This document shows positions 8,247 to 15,539 of a DNA stretch of 17,052 nucleotides, one piece after another. Within the stretch, counting starts at the first letter, position 1. Each line of letters starts with the position of its first letter. The position numbers were made by a program, and so were the translations under genes. Below the pieces are notes generated by a model that worked only from the letters and a program-made list of their open reading frames with translations, did not search any database and was not told where the DNA came from. The DNA lies in assembly GCA_946007445.1 (NCBI GenBank), contig CAMGAL010000014.1:1-17052 (forward strand), read 5' to 3'. This stretch comes from an uncultured Mediterranea sp. Its GTDB lineage: Bacteria; Bacteroidota; Bacteroidia; Bacteroidales; Bacteroidaceae.

Positions 8247-8333
8247 CTGTTAATTGTTAAACTGTTAAACTCTGCTCTTGGTCATCCACACTTGGCAGAC
8301 AAGGGAGGAAGATTAACAATTAACAATTAACAG
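8247..8333. repeat. Imperfect inverted repeat of GTTAATT units in the convergent gap
   Basis: The left arm at 8247-8268 (CTGTTAATTGTTAA then ACTGTTAA) and the right arm at 8313-8333 (TTAACAATTAACAATTAACAG) are near-perfect reverse complements around a 44-base spacer that is much more GC-rich. The right arm is itself a tandem of TTAACAA units. The repeat lies between the 3' ends of the MORN gene and prs, where it could fold in either transcript and act as a two-way transcription stop. It could also be a dispersed intergenic repeat of the genome. Confidence 0.6.
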
Positions 8334-8362
8334 ATAGTTTTTTGGAGGGTATATCCTGATGC

Positions 8363-9301
8363 TTAGATAAGGTATTGCGAGCTGATAGACTCGTTGTTCA
8401 CCACACGCTTGATGGTCTCGGCAAACATATCAGCGATGCTGAGCTGCTTCACCTTGGCACACTTCTTGGAGTAGGGGATGCTGTCAGTGAACACCATTTC
8501 GGTCAAGCCGGACTCCTGTACGCGGAACGAGGCAGGGTCTGACATCACACAGTGGCTGGCAATGGCACGCACGGACTTGGCACCGGCCTCCAGCATGATG
8601 TTGGCAGCCTTGGTGATGGTGCCTGCGGTATCTACGATGTCGTCCACCAGCACGACGTTCTTGTCCTTTACATCGCCGATAATCTGCATGGAGGCCACGA
8701 CATTGGCTTTCTCACGCGTCTTGTTGCAGAGCACCAGAGGAACGCCCAAATATTTGGAGAAGGTGCTTGCACGCTTGGAACCGCCTACGTCGGGGGTGGC
8801 AATGACCAAGTCTTCCAACTGTAGCGACTCGATGTAGGGCAGGAAGACGGCCGATGCATAGAGGTGGTCTACGGGGATGTCAAAGAAGCCTTGAATCTGG
8901 TCGGCATGGAGATCCATCGTGATGAGTCGGTCTATGCCTGCCACAGAGAGCAGATCAGCCACCAGCTTGGCACCGATAGAGACGCGGGGCTTGTCCTTGC
9001 GGTCCTGACGTGCCCAGCCGAAGTAGGGGACCACTGCCACAATGCTCTTGGCCGAAGCGCGCTTGGCCGCATCGACCATCAGCAGCAGCTCCATCAGGTT
9101 GTCTGAGTTGGGGAAAGTGGATTGAACCAAGAATACATGAGAACCACGGATGGACTCTTCATAAGACACGGCAAACTCGCCATCGGCAAAGTGAGTGATG
9201 TTCATTTGTCCAAGAGGGCAACCAAGACTGGCGCAGATTTTCTCTGCAAGGTACCGGGAATTGGTCCCGGAGAATACCATAAAAGGTGCTTTTTCGCTCA
9301 T
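8363..9301 (-). CDS. prs: Ribose-phosphate pyrophosphokinase (PRPP synthetase)
   Basis: Prs makes phosphoribosyl pyrophosphate from ribose 5-phosphate and ATP for purine, pyrimidine, histidine, tryptophan and NAD synthesis. The 312-residue product is the normal length. It carries the DLHADQIQGFFDIP segment (130-143), the ATP-contacting region FGWARQDRKDKPR (94-106) and the PRPP-binding loop VVLVDDIVDTAGT (216-228). I chose the ATG at 9301 over the longer frame from 9346 for two reasons: MSEKAPFMVFSGTNS is where the family homology begins, and a -7 promoter element on the minus strand covers 9344-9351, overlapping the upstream ATG. The gene is convergent with the MORN gene and divergent from the sensor-kinase operon. 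Confidence 0.96.
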   Translation of the reverse strand: MSEKAPFMVFSGTNSRYLAEKICASLGCPLGQMNITHFADGEFAVSYEESIRGSHVFLVQSTFPNSDNLMELLLMVDAAKRASAKSIVAVVPYFGWARQDRKDKPRVSIGAKLVADLLSVAGIDRLITMDLHADQIQGFFDIPVDHLYASAVFLPYIESLQLEDLVIATPDVGGSKRASTFSKYLGVPLVLCNKTREKANVVASMQIIGDVKDKNVVLVDDIVDTAGTITKAANIMLEAGAKSVRAIASHCVMSDPASFRVQESGLTEMVFTDSIPYSKKCAKVKQLSIADMFAETIKRVVNNESISSQYLI

Positions 9302-9343
9302 TGTTTGAATAGAGTTGTTTCCTGTTTTTGATGAATACTGATG

Positions 9344-9378
9344 CAAAGGTATGAATTTCCTGTTACATAATAGCCAAA
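9344..9378 (-). promoter_or_regulatory. prs promoter
   Basis: On the minus strand TACCTTTG (9344-9351) matches TAnnTTTG, and a TTTG lies upstream at 9375-9378, 23 bases away, slightly longer than the usual spacing for a -33 element. The leader to the ATG at 9301 would be about 35-40 bases. Confidence 0.6.
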
Positions 9379-9419
9379 CTTATTGTAGAAAAATGCTTTT
9401 CGGTTTGAGGATTTATTCG

Positions 9420-9427
9420 TAGCTTTG
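9420..9427 (+). promoter_or_regulatory. -7 promoter element of the double-kinase operon
   Basis: TAGCTTTG fits TAnnTTTG, with TTTT (9397-9400) 19 bases upstream as a weak -33 match. It ends only 4 bases before the ATG at 9432, so transcription should start at or just after that ATG. The in-frame ATG at 9444 then becomes the more likely start, or the message is essentially leaderless. It is divergent to the prs promoter 69 bases away. Confidence 0.55.
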
Positions 9428-9431
9428 TTCT

Positions 9432-12400
9432 ATGAAACATCCGATGACCATCCGCAACTGGCTGTATCTGCTACTAATATGCACGTTGACAGCTTGTAGC
9501 AGCCACAGGCAAAGCCGATTGGAACCAGTGGCCGACTCGCTGAACGACCGCTCCTATGCCTGTCGATACAGAGAGCCCGACACGGCCTATGCGGCTGCCT
9601 TGCGGGCGCTGCAGGCATCGGCCGACTATCCCGATGGCGAGGCCGAAGCGCTGAACAACCTGGGATTCTGCGCCTTCATGCAGATGGATTTTGAGGAAGC
9701 GGAGCAGTGTCATCGCAAAGTGTACGACTGTACACACAACGAACTGGAACGGCTGGTGGCCGACGTGGGGCTGATGAAGATATGCCAGCGCACGGCACAG
9801 AACAAGGAGTTCTATGACCATCGTCACGCTGCCCTGCGCCGTATGAAGCGCATAGCCGAGGACAAGGAGCTCTTCACTGATAGCCACCGGCGCCGCAGGT
9901 TGGCCTACGCCCGCTCGGAATTTGCCATCGTATCGGCCATCTACCACTACTACCTACAGCAACGACCTGAAGCTGTGGCGTGCATCCGCCAAGTGGCCGA
10001 CGACCAACTGCTGGCTGCCGACACGGCCCAGTGGCTCTACTACCACTACATTGTCGGGGCTGCAGGACTGACCGGCGACGACACGGACCAAGAAGGAGGT
10101 ACTGAGGCTTCTCTGGAGGAACTGACCCGAACCTTGCTCCGCTCGCTGGAGAGCCGCTACAGCTACTTCGAGGCCAACAGCTTGCAGAGCCTGGCCGGCC
10201 TGTTGCTCGACTCCTCCTGTCGCGAGGCATGGATCCAACGCCACAGACTGCTCCTGCCGTCGCTACAGATGGAGCCGGACTCCCTGCTGCCCCTGCTCAT
10301 GGCTGAGCGTGCCCTGCGCCTCTTCCGTCACTATGACGACCACTATCAGATAGCCAGCACCTATGTGACCATTGCGCGCTACCACAACCAGCACGGCCAC
10401 TACACACAGGCCTTGGACACCCTGCAGCGGGCCCTGGAATGCGTCAATGCCCATCCGCGCACAGCCTATGACTGCCTGTCGCGCATCCGCGAGCAGCTCA
10501 GCGTGACCTATGCAGGGTTGGAGTGGAAAGAGGCCTCCGACTATAACCGCAACATCTACCTCGACATACTCGACGATACGCGCCAGGACAAGGAATTAGA
10601 AAGCCGCTACGATGCCTTGGGACAAGAAGTGGGGCAACTCAACCTGATGCTGGCAACGGTGGGCATCTGTCTGGTGTTGGTGGTGCTCTGCTTCGTGTGG
10701 CTGAACCGCCTATCGCGTGCACGCCATCGGAAGCATCTGCACAGACTCCATCTGCTACTCGATGTCTGCCAGCAAACCACGGCTTCCATCCCCTCGGAGG
10801 CACAGGAGGAAACGGAGATTACGGATGCCCTGCAGCAGCACATCACACCCTTGCTGGAGCAGTTGTTCGGCCAAACAGGCATCCGCCTGCAGGAGGCCAT
10901 GCCTATCTTTCCACACCCGCTGCGCCAGAAGGAGCAGCAAGCCATGCTGGGCGTCATTGAGCCCTACATACGCTGGGCCGTAGAGAATGGACGCACCGTA
11001 ATCAATCTGGGAGAAGAGCAGCGCCAGCTAGAGTCGCAACGCTACCTGCACGAACTGCACATCGCCGACCACAAGCGGCAAAATGTCGTCAAGAAGGCCT
11101 GCATGGCGCTGGTCGACGGCATCCGCCCCTACATCGACCGCATCATCCACGAGGTGCAACAACTGCGCCTGCAGCCCTATGACGAGGCTGTCAGAAAGTC
11201 AAAATATTCATATATTAGTGACTTGACTGACATCATCAATGAATACAACGACATCCTGGCTCTATGGATTAAGATGAGGAAGGGAACACTCAGTCTGAGC
11301 ATTGAGACCTTTGCTCTCAACGAGCTGTTTGAGTTGATTCGCAAGGGAGAGAAGGCCTTTGAAATGAAGCAGGTGACGCTGGAAGTGACATCGACCGATG
11401 CTTTGGTAAAAGCAGATAAATCCCTGACTTTATTCATGATAAACACATTGGCCGACAATGCACGCAAGTACACTCCAGCCGGAGGAAAGGTGCATGTCTA
11501 TGCGCAGTCAACAGAAACCTATGTAGAAATCTCTGTGGCCGACAACGGCTGTGGACTCTCGGCCGAAGACGTAGCACGCATCGTGGACGAGAAGGTTTAC
11601 GACCCTCGAGCCATCGGTTCCGACAGAGACAAGAAAGATGACAATATAGCACAATCGAAAGGTAGTGGATTCGGTCTGATGAATTGCCGCGGCATCATCG
11701 AGAAGTACCGCAAGAGCGGTGAGCTGTTCCAAGTATGCACCTTCCGGGTGGAGAGTGAACCGGGCAGGGGGAGCCGCTTCTACTTCCGTCTGCCTCGTGG
11801 CGTGCAGCGCACGTTGGGGATGCTGTGCCTGTGGCTCTGGCCGCTGACGACACTGACCGCGTGCCATGCTCCATCTGCGTCAGACACTCCCTTGATTCCT
11901 GCAGAGGAGAGTCAGACCGTGGCAGCGGATGCGGACTATGCGCGCTTGCTGGACGCAGCTTCAGCCATTGCCGACAGTGTCTACTACTGCAACATCGACC
12001 GCCGTTACGACGAGTCATTGGTCTATGCCGATTCGGCCATCCGGTTGCTCAACCTGCACTATAGCCGCTATGCCCACTGCCCCGGCAAGCCGATGGTGTT
12101 GGCAGGCTCAGGCACACCGGCCGAAATCGAGTGGTGGAACAGCCTATTCAACTCTGACTTTCATGTGATTCTGGACATCCGAAACGAGTTGTCCGTGGCC
12201 TTCCTGGCCCTGAAGCGATGGGAGGAGTATAGCTACAACAACGAGGCCTATACCCGCCTGTACAAACTGCTGGGAGAGGACCGGTCGCTGGAGGCCTACT
12301 GCCGCCAACTGGAGAACTCGGCCAACAACAAACTGATGGCCCTGTTGCTGGCCATGATGTTGCTGCTGTCGCTGCCCGGAGGCTACTACTTCTTGTACGA

Positions 12401-13688
12401 CCGCAAGCGGATGAAGGCACGCTGGCACCTGGAGCAGGTCTTAGCTACCAATCGGTGTGTGATGGATGCCGTGGCCGACCTCGACTTTACGCAGCGGGAG
12501 GACTCGCCTGAAGAGGTGCTCCACCTCCTGGCGCAGCGAATGGCCGACACCCTGTTTGCCTCGCTGAGCGAACTGACCGACACCGATAGCCTTACCCTTA
12601 TGTTGCGAGACGATGCTGCAGCGCAGGGACAGCAAGCCACCCATGCCCTGCATCCGGCTACTCCCATGCAGTGGCAGCTGCGCGAGGAGCTGGCCCGGCG
12701 CTGCCTCTCCCTTGGCCGGCCCTGTCGCGAAGCAGGCGAAGCTGCTCTTCCGCTGAGGGTGGAGGCACATGACACGAGCTTCTGCATCGGCGTAATGAGC
12801 CTCCATCTGCCTCATGAGGAAAAGGCTGGCGAACAGATTCTGCTGCTGGAGCTGGTGGCACGCTATCTGGCTATGGTGGTCTACAACGCCGGTTTGAAGC
12901 TGCAAGCCAAGTGCCGGGACATTGAGCTGGCGCAGGACGAGACCCGACGCGCCGCGCGAGAGGAGAGCCAGTTGCATGTGCAGAATCTGGTGCTGGACAA
13001 CTGCCTATCCACCATCAAGCACGAGACACTCTACTATCCCAACAAAATCAAGCAACTGGTCGTGCGTCTCACCACGGTGTGCGGACAGGCCGACGAGGAG
13101 CGTTCGCTGCTCGATTCAGTGGGCGAGTTGATCGAGTATTACAAAGGAATATTTACCCTGCTGAGCCGATGCGCCTCACGCCAACTGGAGGAGATTACAT
13201 TCCGCCGCACAGGCGTGGAGGTGGAGACGCTCTTCGCACAGGCGCAGAAGTCCTTCCGCCGCATGGTCAAGGGGCAACCGCTGCAGTTGCAACTGCACCC
13301 TCTGGCGGCAACGATGAGCGGCGATGCCGTGCTGCTGCGCTATCTGTTGGAGAACCTCCTGAGTGAGGCATTGGCAGCCCAGGCAGGCCCAGGCATACTG
13401 AGACTGACGGCCGCGGCTGAGAACAGTTTTGTCCGTATCACCTTCACTGACCCCCGCCGCTCCATGACCCAGAACCAACTCAACGAGCTGTTCTATCCCT
13501 CGCTGGCCCGTATGACGACCACCCGACAGGGCGAACTGCGAGGGACGGAGTTCCTGATATGCAAACAGATTGTGCGCGACCACGATGAGTACGTGGGTCG
13601 CCGCGGCTGCCGCATCGAAGCCACACCTGCCGATGGAGGCGGATTCAGCGTGAGCTTCACCATCCCCTCCAAGTCTAACCCATCCTAA
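9432..13688 (+). CDS. Tandem double sensor kinase (two sensor-plus-kinase modules in one 1418-residue chain)
   Basis: Module 1 has a hydrophobic start with a lipobox-like LTAC (19-22), a helical TPR-like periplasmic region (about 40-395), a membrane helix (404-424), a coiled-coil/DHp-like stretch (about 525-615) and a good HATPase domain: N-box NTLADNARKYT (671-681), DNGCG (704-708) and GSGFGL (744-749). Its H-box position (ALVDGIRPYI, 559-568) has no histidine. Module 2 opens with another hydrophobic stretch and lipobox-like LTAC (808-811), then a helical periplasmic part (about 830-965), a membrane helix (968-988), a GAF-like region (about 1005-1155) and an H-box-like KHETLYYP (1196-1203). 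Its ATPase boxes are eroded: the N-box has Asn1308 but Glu1312, DPRRS replaces DxGxG, and GTEF replaces GxGxG. The layout resembles Bacteroides proteins with DUF5112/DUF5113 domains, as far as I recall them. The partner regulator follows 28 bases downstream. The true start may be 9444. Confidence 0.85.
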   Translation: MKHPMTIRNWLYLLLICTLTACSSHRQSRLEPVADSLNDRSYACRYREPDTAYAAALRALQASADYPDGEAEALNNLGFCAFMQMDFEEAEQCHRKVYDCTHNELERLVADVGLMKICQRTAQNKEFYDHRHAALRRMKRIAEDKELFTDSHRRRRLAYARSEFAIVSAIYHYYLQQRPEAVACIRQVADDQLLAADTAQWLYYHYIVGAAGLTGDDTDQEGGTEASLEELTRTLLRSLESRYSYFEANSLQSLAGLLLDSSCREAWIQRHRLLLPSLQMEPDSLLPLLMAERALRLFRHYDDHYQIASTYVTIARYHNQHGHYTQALDTLQRALECVNAHPRTAYDCLSRIREQLSVTYAGLEWKEASDYNRNIYLDILDDTRQDKELESRYDALGQEVGQLNLMLATVGICLVLVVLCFVWLNRLSRARHRKHLHRLHLLLDVCQQTTASIPSEAQEETEITDALQQHITPLLEQLFGQTGIRLQEAMPIFPHPLRQKEQQAMLGVIEPYIRWAVENGRTVINLGEEQRQLESQRYLHELHIADHKRQNVVKKACMALVDGIRPYIDRIIHEVQQLRLQPYDEAVRKSKYSYISDLTDIINEYNDILALWIKMRKGTLSLSIETFALNELFELIRKGEKAFEMKQVTLEVTSTDALVKADKSLTLFMINTLADNARKYTPAGGKVHVYAQSTETYVEISVADNGCGLSAEDVARIVDEKVYDPRAIGSDRDKKDDNIAQSKGSGFGLMNCRGIIEKYRKSGELFQVCTFRVESEPGRGSRFYFRLPRGVQRTLGMLCLWLWPLTTLTACHAPSASDTPLIPAEESQTVAADADYARLLDAASAIADSVYYCNIDRRYDESLVYADSAIRLLNLHYSRYAHCPGKPMVLAGSGTPAEIEWWNSLFNSDFHVILDIRNELSVAFLALKRWEEYSYNNEAYTRLYKLLGEDRSLEAYCRQLENSANNKLMALLLAMMLLLSLPGGYYFLYDRKRMKARWHLEQVLATNRCVMDAVADLDFTQREDSPEEVLHLLAQRMADTLFASLSELTDTDSLTLMLRDDAAAQGQQATHALHPATPMQWQLREELARRCLSLGRPCREAGEAALPLRVEAHDTSFCIGVMSLHLPHEEKAGEQILLLELVARYLAMVVYNAGLKLQAKCRDIELAQDETRRAAREESQLHVQNLVLDNCLSTIKHETLYYPNKIKQLVVRLTTVCGQADEERSLLDSVGELIEYYKGIFTLLSRCASRQLEEITFRRTGVEVETLFAQAQKSFRRMVKGQPLQLQLHPLAATMSGDAVLLRYLLENLLSEALAAQAGPGILRLTAAAENSFVRITFTDPRRSMTQNQLNELFYPSLARMTTTRQGELRGTEFLICKQIVRDHDEYVGRRGCRIEATPADGGGFSVSFTIPSKSNPS

Positions 13689-13716
13689 CGTAACCGATTC
13701 AATTATAGATTAAGAT

Positions 13717-14448
13717 ATGCAAGAGAACAAGAAATACAAAGTCATCATCGTAGAAGATGCCAAGCTGGAGATGAAGGGTACGGAAGAGATTTTCCGCCAC
13801 GAGATACCCGATGTAGAAGTAATAGGTACAGCCATGACCGAAGCCGAGTTCTGGCCACTGATGGAGCAAGCCGTGCCCGACCTTGTGTTGCTCGACTTGG
13901 GATTGGGCGGCTCGACCACGGTCGGCGTGCAGATTTGCAGTAGGCTGAAGCAGCAATATCCGCAGGTGCACGTGCTCATCTTCACCGGCGAAATTCTCAA
14001 CGAGAAGCTATGGGTCGATGTGCTCGATGCCGGTGCCGACGGCATCATCCTCAAGACCGGTGAACTGCTGACGCAGAGTGACGTGTTGGCCGTGCTCGGA
14101 GGCAAACGGATGGTATTCAACCAACCCATCCTGGAGAAGATTGTGGAACGCTTCCGCCAATCGGTGCTCAACGAGATGCGCCGCCAGGAGGCCATCATCG
14201 ACTACGACATCGACGAGTATGACGAGCGCTTCCTCCGCCACCTCGCCTTGGGCTACACCAAGGAGATGATAGCCGCACTCAGAGGGATGCCTTTTGGCGT
14301 GAAGTCGCTCGAAAAGCGGCAGAATGACTTGATAAACCGCTTCTTCGGCGAAGGCGAACGGGTGGGGGTGAATGCCACCCGACTGGTGGTCCGAGCGCTG
14401 GAGCTACGCATCATCGACATCGACAATCTGGAGCCCGATGAAGAGTAA
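13717..14448 (+). CDS. Response regulator with receiver and divergent LuxR-like DNA-binding domain
   Basis: The receiver (residues 7-125) has the acidic pair Glu13-Asp14, phosphoacceptor Asp60 in LVLLDLGL, Thr90 and Lys113, so it should accept phosphate from the double kinase encoded 28 bases upstream. After a linker rich in charged residues (about 135-170) comes a helix-turn-helix region (171-232) beginning FLRHLALGYTKEMIAALRG, where the LuxR/GerE pattern of leucine-glycine-x-thr/ser-x-x-(E/M)-I-A is recognisable. The recognition-helix region (KSLEKRQNDLINRFF) and the following segment are unlike ordinary NarL-type proteins and somewhat longer. This probably corresponds to what databases call a DUF5932-type regulator, from memory. 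Its stop overlaps the start of the next gene by 11 bases. Target genes are unknown; autoregulation of the operon would be typical. Confidence 0.88.
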   Translation: MQENKKYKVIIVEDAKLEMKGTEEIFRHEIPDVEVIGTAMTEAEFWPLMEQAVPDLVLLDLGLGGSTTVGVQICSRLKQQYPQVHVLIFTGEILNEKLWVDVLDAGADGIILKTGELLTQSDVLAVLGGKRMVFNQPILEKIVERFRQSVLNEMRRQEAIIDYDIDEYDERFLRHLALGYTKEMIAALRGMPFGVKSLEKRQNDLINRFFGEGERVGVNATRLVVRALELRIIDIDNLEPDEE

Positions 14449-15199
14449 TAGGCACCTTTGGCATCCGGCCACGCTCTTCGTTCTATTGTCCCTGCTGACA
14501 GTATGGACTTCGTGGGTGATGAGTGTCTATGGGGTGCACACCACCCATCCCCTGACGCATCTGCCCATGGAGATAGAGAACCTGATGAGTGCCGAAGGGG
14601 TGCGGTGGATGGTACGCCATGCCGTAGACCACTTCCTGCGGTTTGCTCCCGTAGGTCATCTGATCCTGTGGGTGGCTGCCTTGGGACTATGGATGGAGTC
14701 GGGCTGTTGCGATGCCGTCATCCACTACGCTACCCAGACGCGCCAGCGCCGGCGGGCTTTGCTCCATGCAGCCATAGTGGTTGCCCTCTATGTGGGAGTG
14801 ATAGGGGCCGCTACACTCTGTACAGGCGGCATCCTGCGCAGTGCCGATGGTACGCTCCGCCATTCAGCCTTTATGGACGGCTGGCCGATGCTGGCCGCCA
14901 CCATCGTGGGGTTGGCAGGCATGACCTACGGCCTCTCCTCGGGCAGCTACCGCACGGATAGAGATTTGGTAGGCGGTATGCTGCACTATGCCCACCCTCT
15001 CACCGGATACCTGCTGACGGCCTTTGTCGCGGCCCAATGGGTGGCCTGCCTCCACCAGTCGCAGCTCGATATCTATCTGGCGGCGCAATGGGGACTCTAC
15101 CGATTATGCCCCGACCTATTGCATCATCTGCCTCGGATTTTTGCCTATCTGCTCCTCATTTTCCCATTCTGCTTCACAAATCTGAAAAAAAAGCCTTAG
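14438..15199 (+). CDS. Shortened AbgT-like membrane protein
   Basis: This 253-residue protein has about six membrane helices (roughly 11-30, 73-88, 108-130, 149-166, 190-205, 234-247). Two stretches resemble the AbgT (p-aminobenzoyl-glutamate/antibiotic efflux) family: residues 49-90, where NLMSAEGVRWMVRHAVDHF is followed by FAPVGHLILWVAALGLWMESG, and residues 136-200, where DGTLRHSAFMDG, the MTYGLSSGSYRTDRDLV segment and TAFVAAQWVA match the later part of the family. AbgT proteins are about 500 residues; the central region with the first re-entrant hairpin and the final hairpin/helices are absent, so normal transport is doubtful. I use the ATG at 14438, which overlaps the regulator's stop by 11 bases. 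An ATG at 14372 in the same frame would overlap more deeply and add non-hydrophobic residues. Being last in the kinase-regulator operon, it may be a sensor partner or an output. The family call is from memory of motifs. Confidence 0.6.
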   Translation: MKSNRHLWHPATLFVLLSLLTVWTSWVMSVYGVHTTHPLTHLPMEIENLMSAEGVRWMVRHAVDHFLRFAPVGHLILWVAALGLWMESGCCDAVIHYATQTRQRRRALLHAAIVVALYVGVIGAATLCTGGILRSADGTLRHSAFMDGWPMLAATIVGLAGMTYGLSSGSYRTDRDLVGGMLHYAHPLTGYLLTAFVAAQWVACLHQSQLDIYLAAQWGLYRLCPDLLHHLPRIFAYLLLIFPFCFTNLKKKP

Positions 15200-15203
15200 G
15201 AAA

Positions 15204-15234
15204 TTGGTTGTTTCGATAGAAAAGCGTACCTTTG
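15204..15234 (+). promoter_or_regulatory. Promoter of tRNA-Arg
   Basis: TACCTTTG (15227-15234) is a clean -7 match. TTGG at 15204-15207 sits 19 bases upstream as a partial -33 element. The -7 element ends 16 bases before the mature tRNA 5' end, and it overlaps nothing else. Confidence 0.7.
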
Positions 15235-15250
15235 CGCCGCAAATAAGGCT

Positions 15251-15324
<74 letters not shown>

Positions 15325-15325
15325 C

Positions 15326-15356
15326 AAAAGGCGGTTACGTAAGTGACCGCCTTTTT
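15326..15356 (+). terminator. Intrinsic terminator after tRNA-Arg
   Basis: AAAAGGCGGT (15326-15335) pairs perfectly with ACCGCCTTTT (15346-15355) around a 10-base loop, and the right arm ends in a run of five T. It starts two bases after the tRNA's last base. It may be native, or may have been brought in with the element if the attachment core lies within the tRNA. Confidence 0.88.
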
Positions 15357-15441
15357 AGTTGAATATCAGCTACTTACATCGTATATATCTGTATTTCAGA
15401 CGTTTTGACGATTATTCATTTAAGGTTCTTTAGTACACAGA

Positions 15442-15524
15442 GAGATACGGAGAGATACCGAGATACACGATAGTTGTACACGATATGTACCCGAAATTTA
15501 GAAATGATACCGCAATGTGATACC
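15442..15524 (+). repeat. GATAC direct repeats, candidate integrase arm sites
   Basis: GAGATAC occurs at 15442, 15452 and 15460, and TGATACC at 15505 and 15518, all on the plus strand. GTACAC also occurs at 15433 and 15476, with a related GTACCC at 15487. The 180-base gap from 15360 to 15539 holds no gene. Clustered short direct repeats between the attachment site and int are typical of arm-type binding sites for tyrosine integrases. Confidence 0.5.
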
Positions 15525-15539
15525 ACAACATTTTAAGCC

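Noticed and set aside
11434..11652. Frameshift or fusion artefact splitting the 1418-residue kinase
   Set aside because: The frame is continuous from 9432 to 13688, codon use is even, and each half has complete, ordered domains, so a sequencing-made fusion is not needed.
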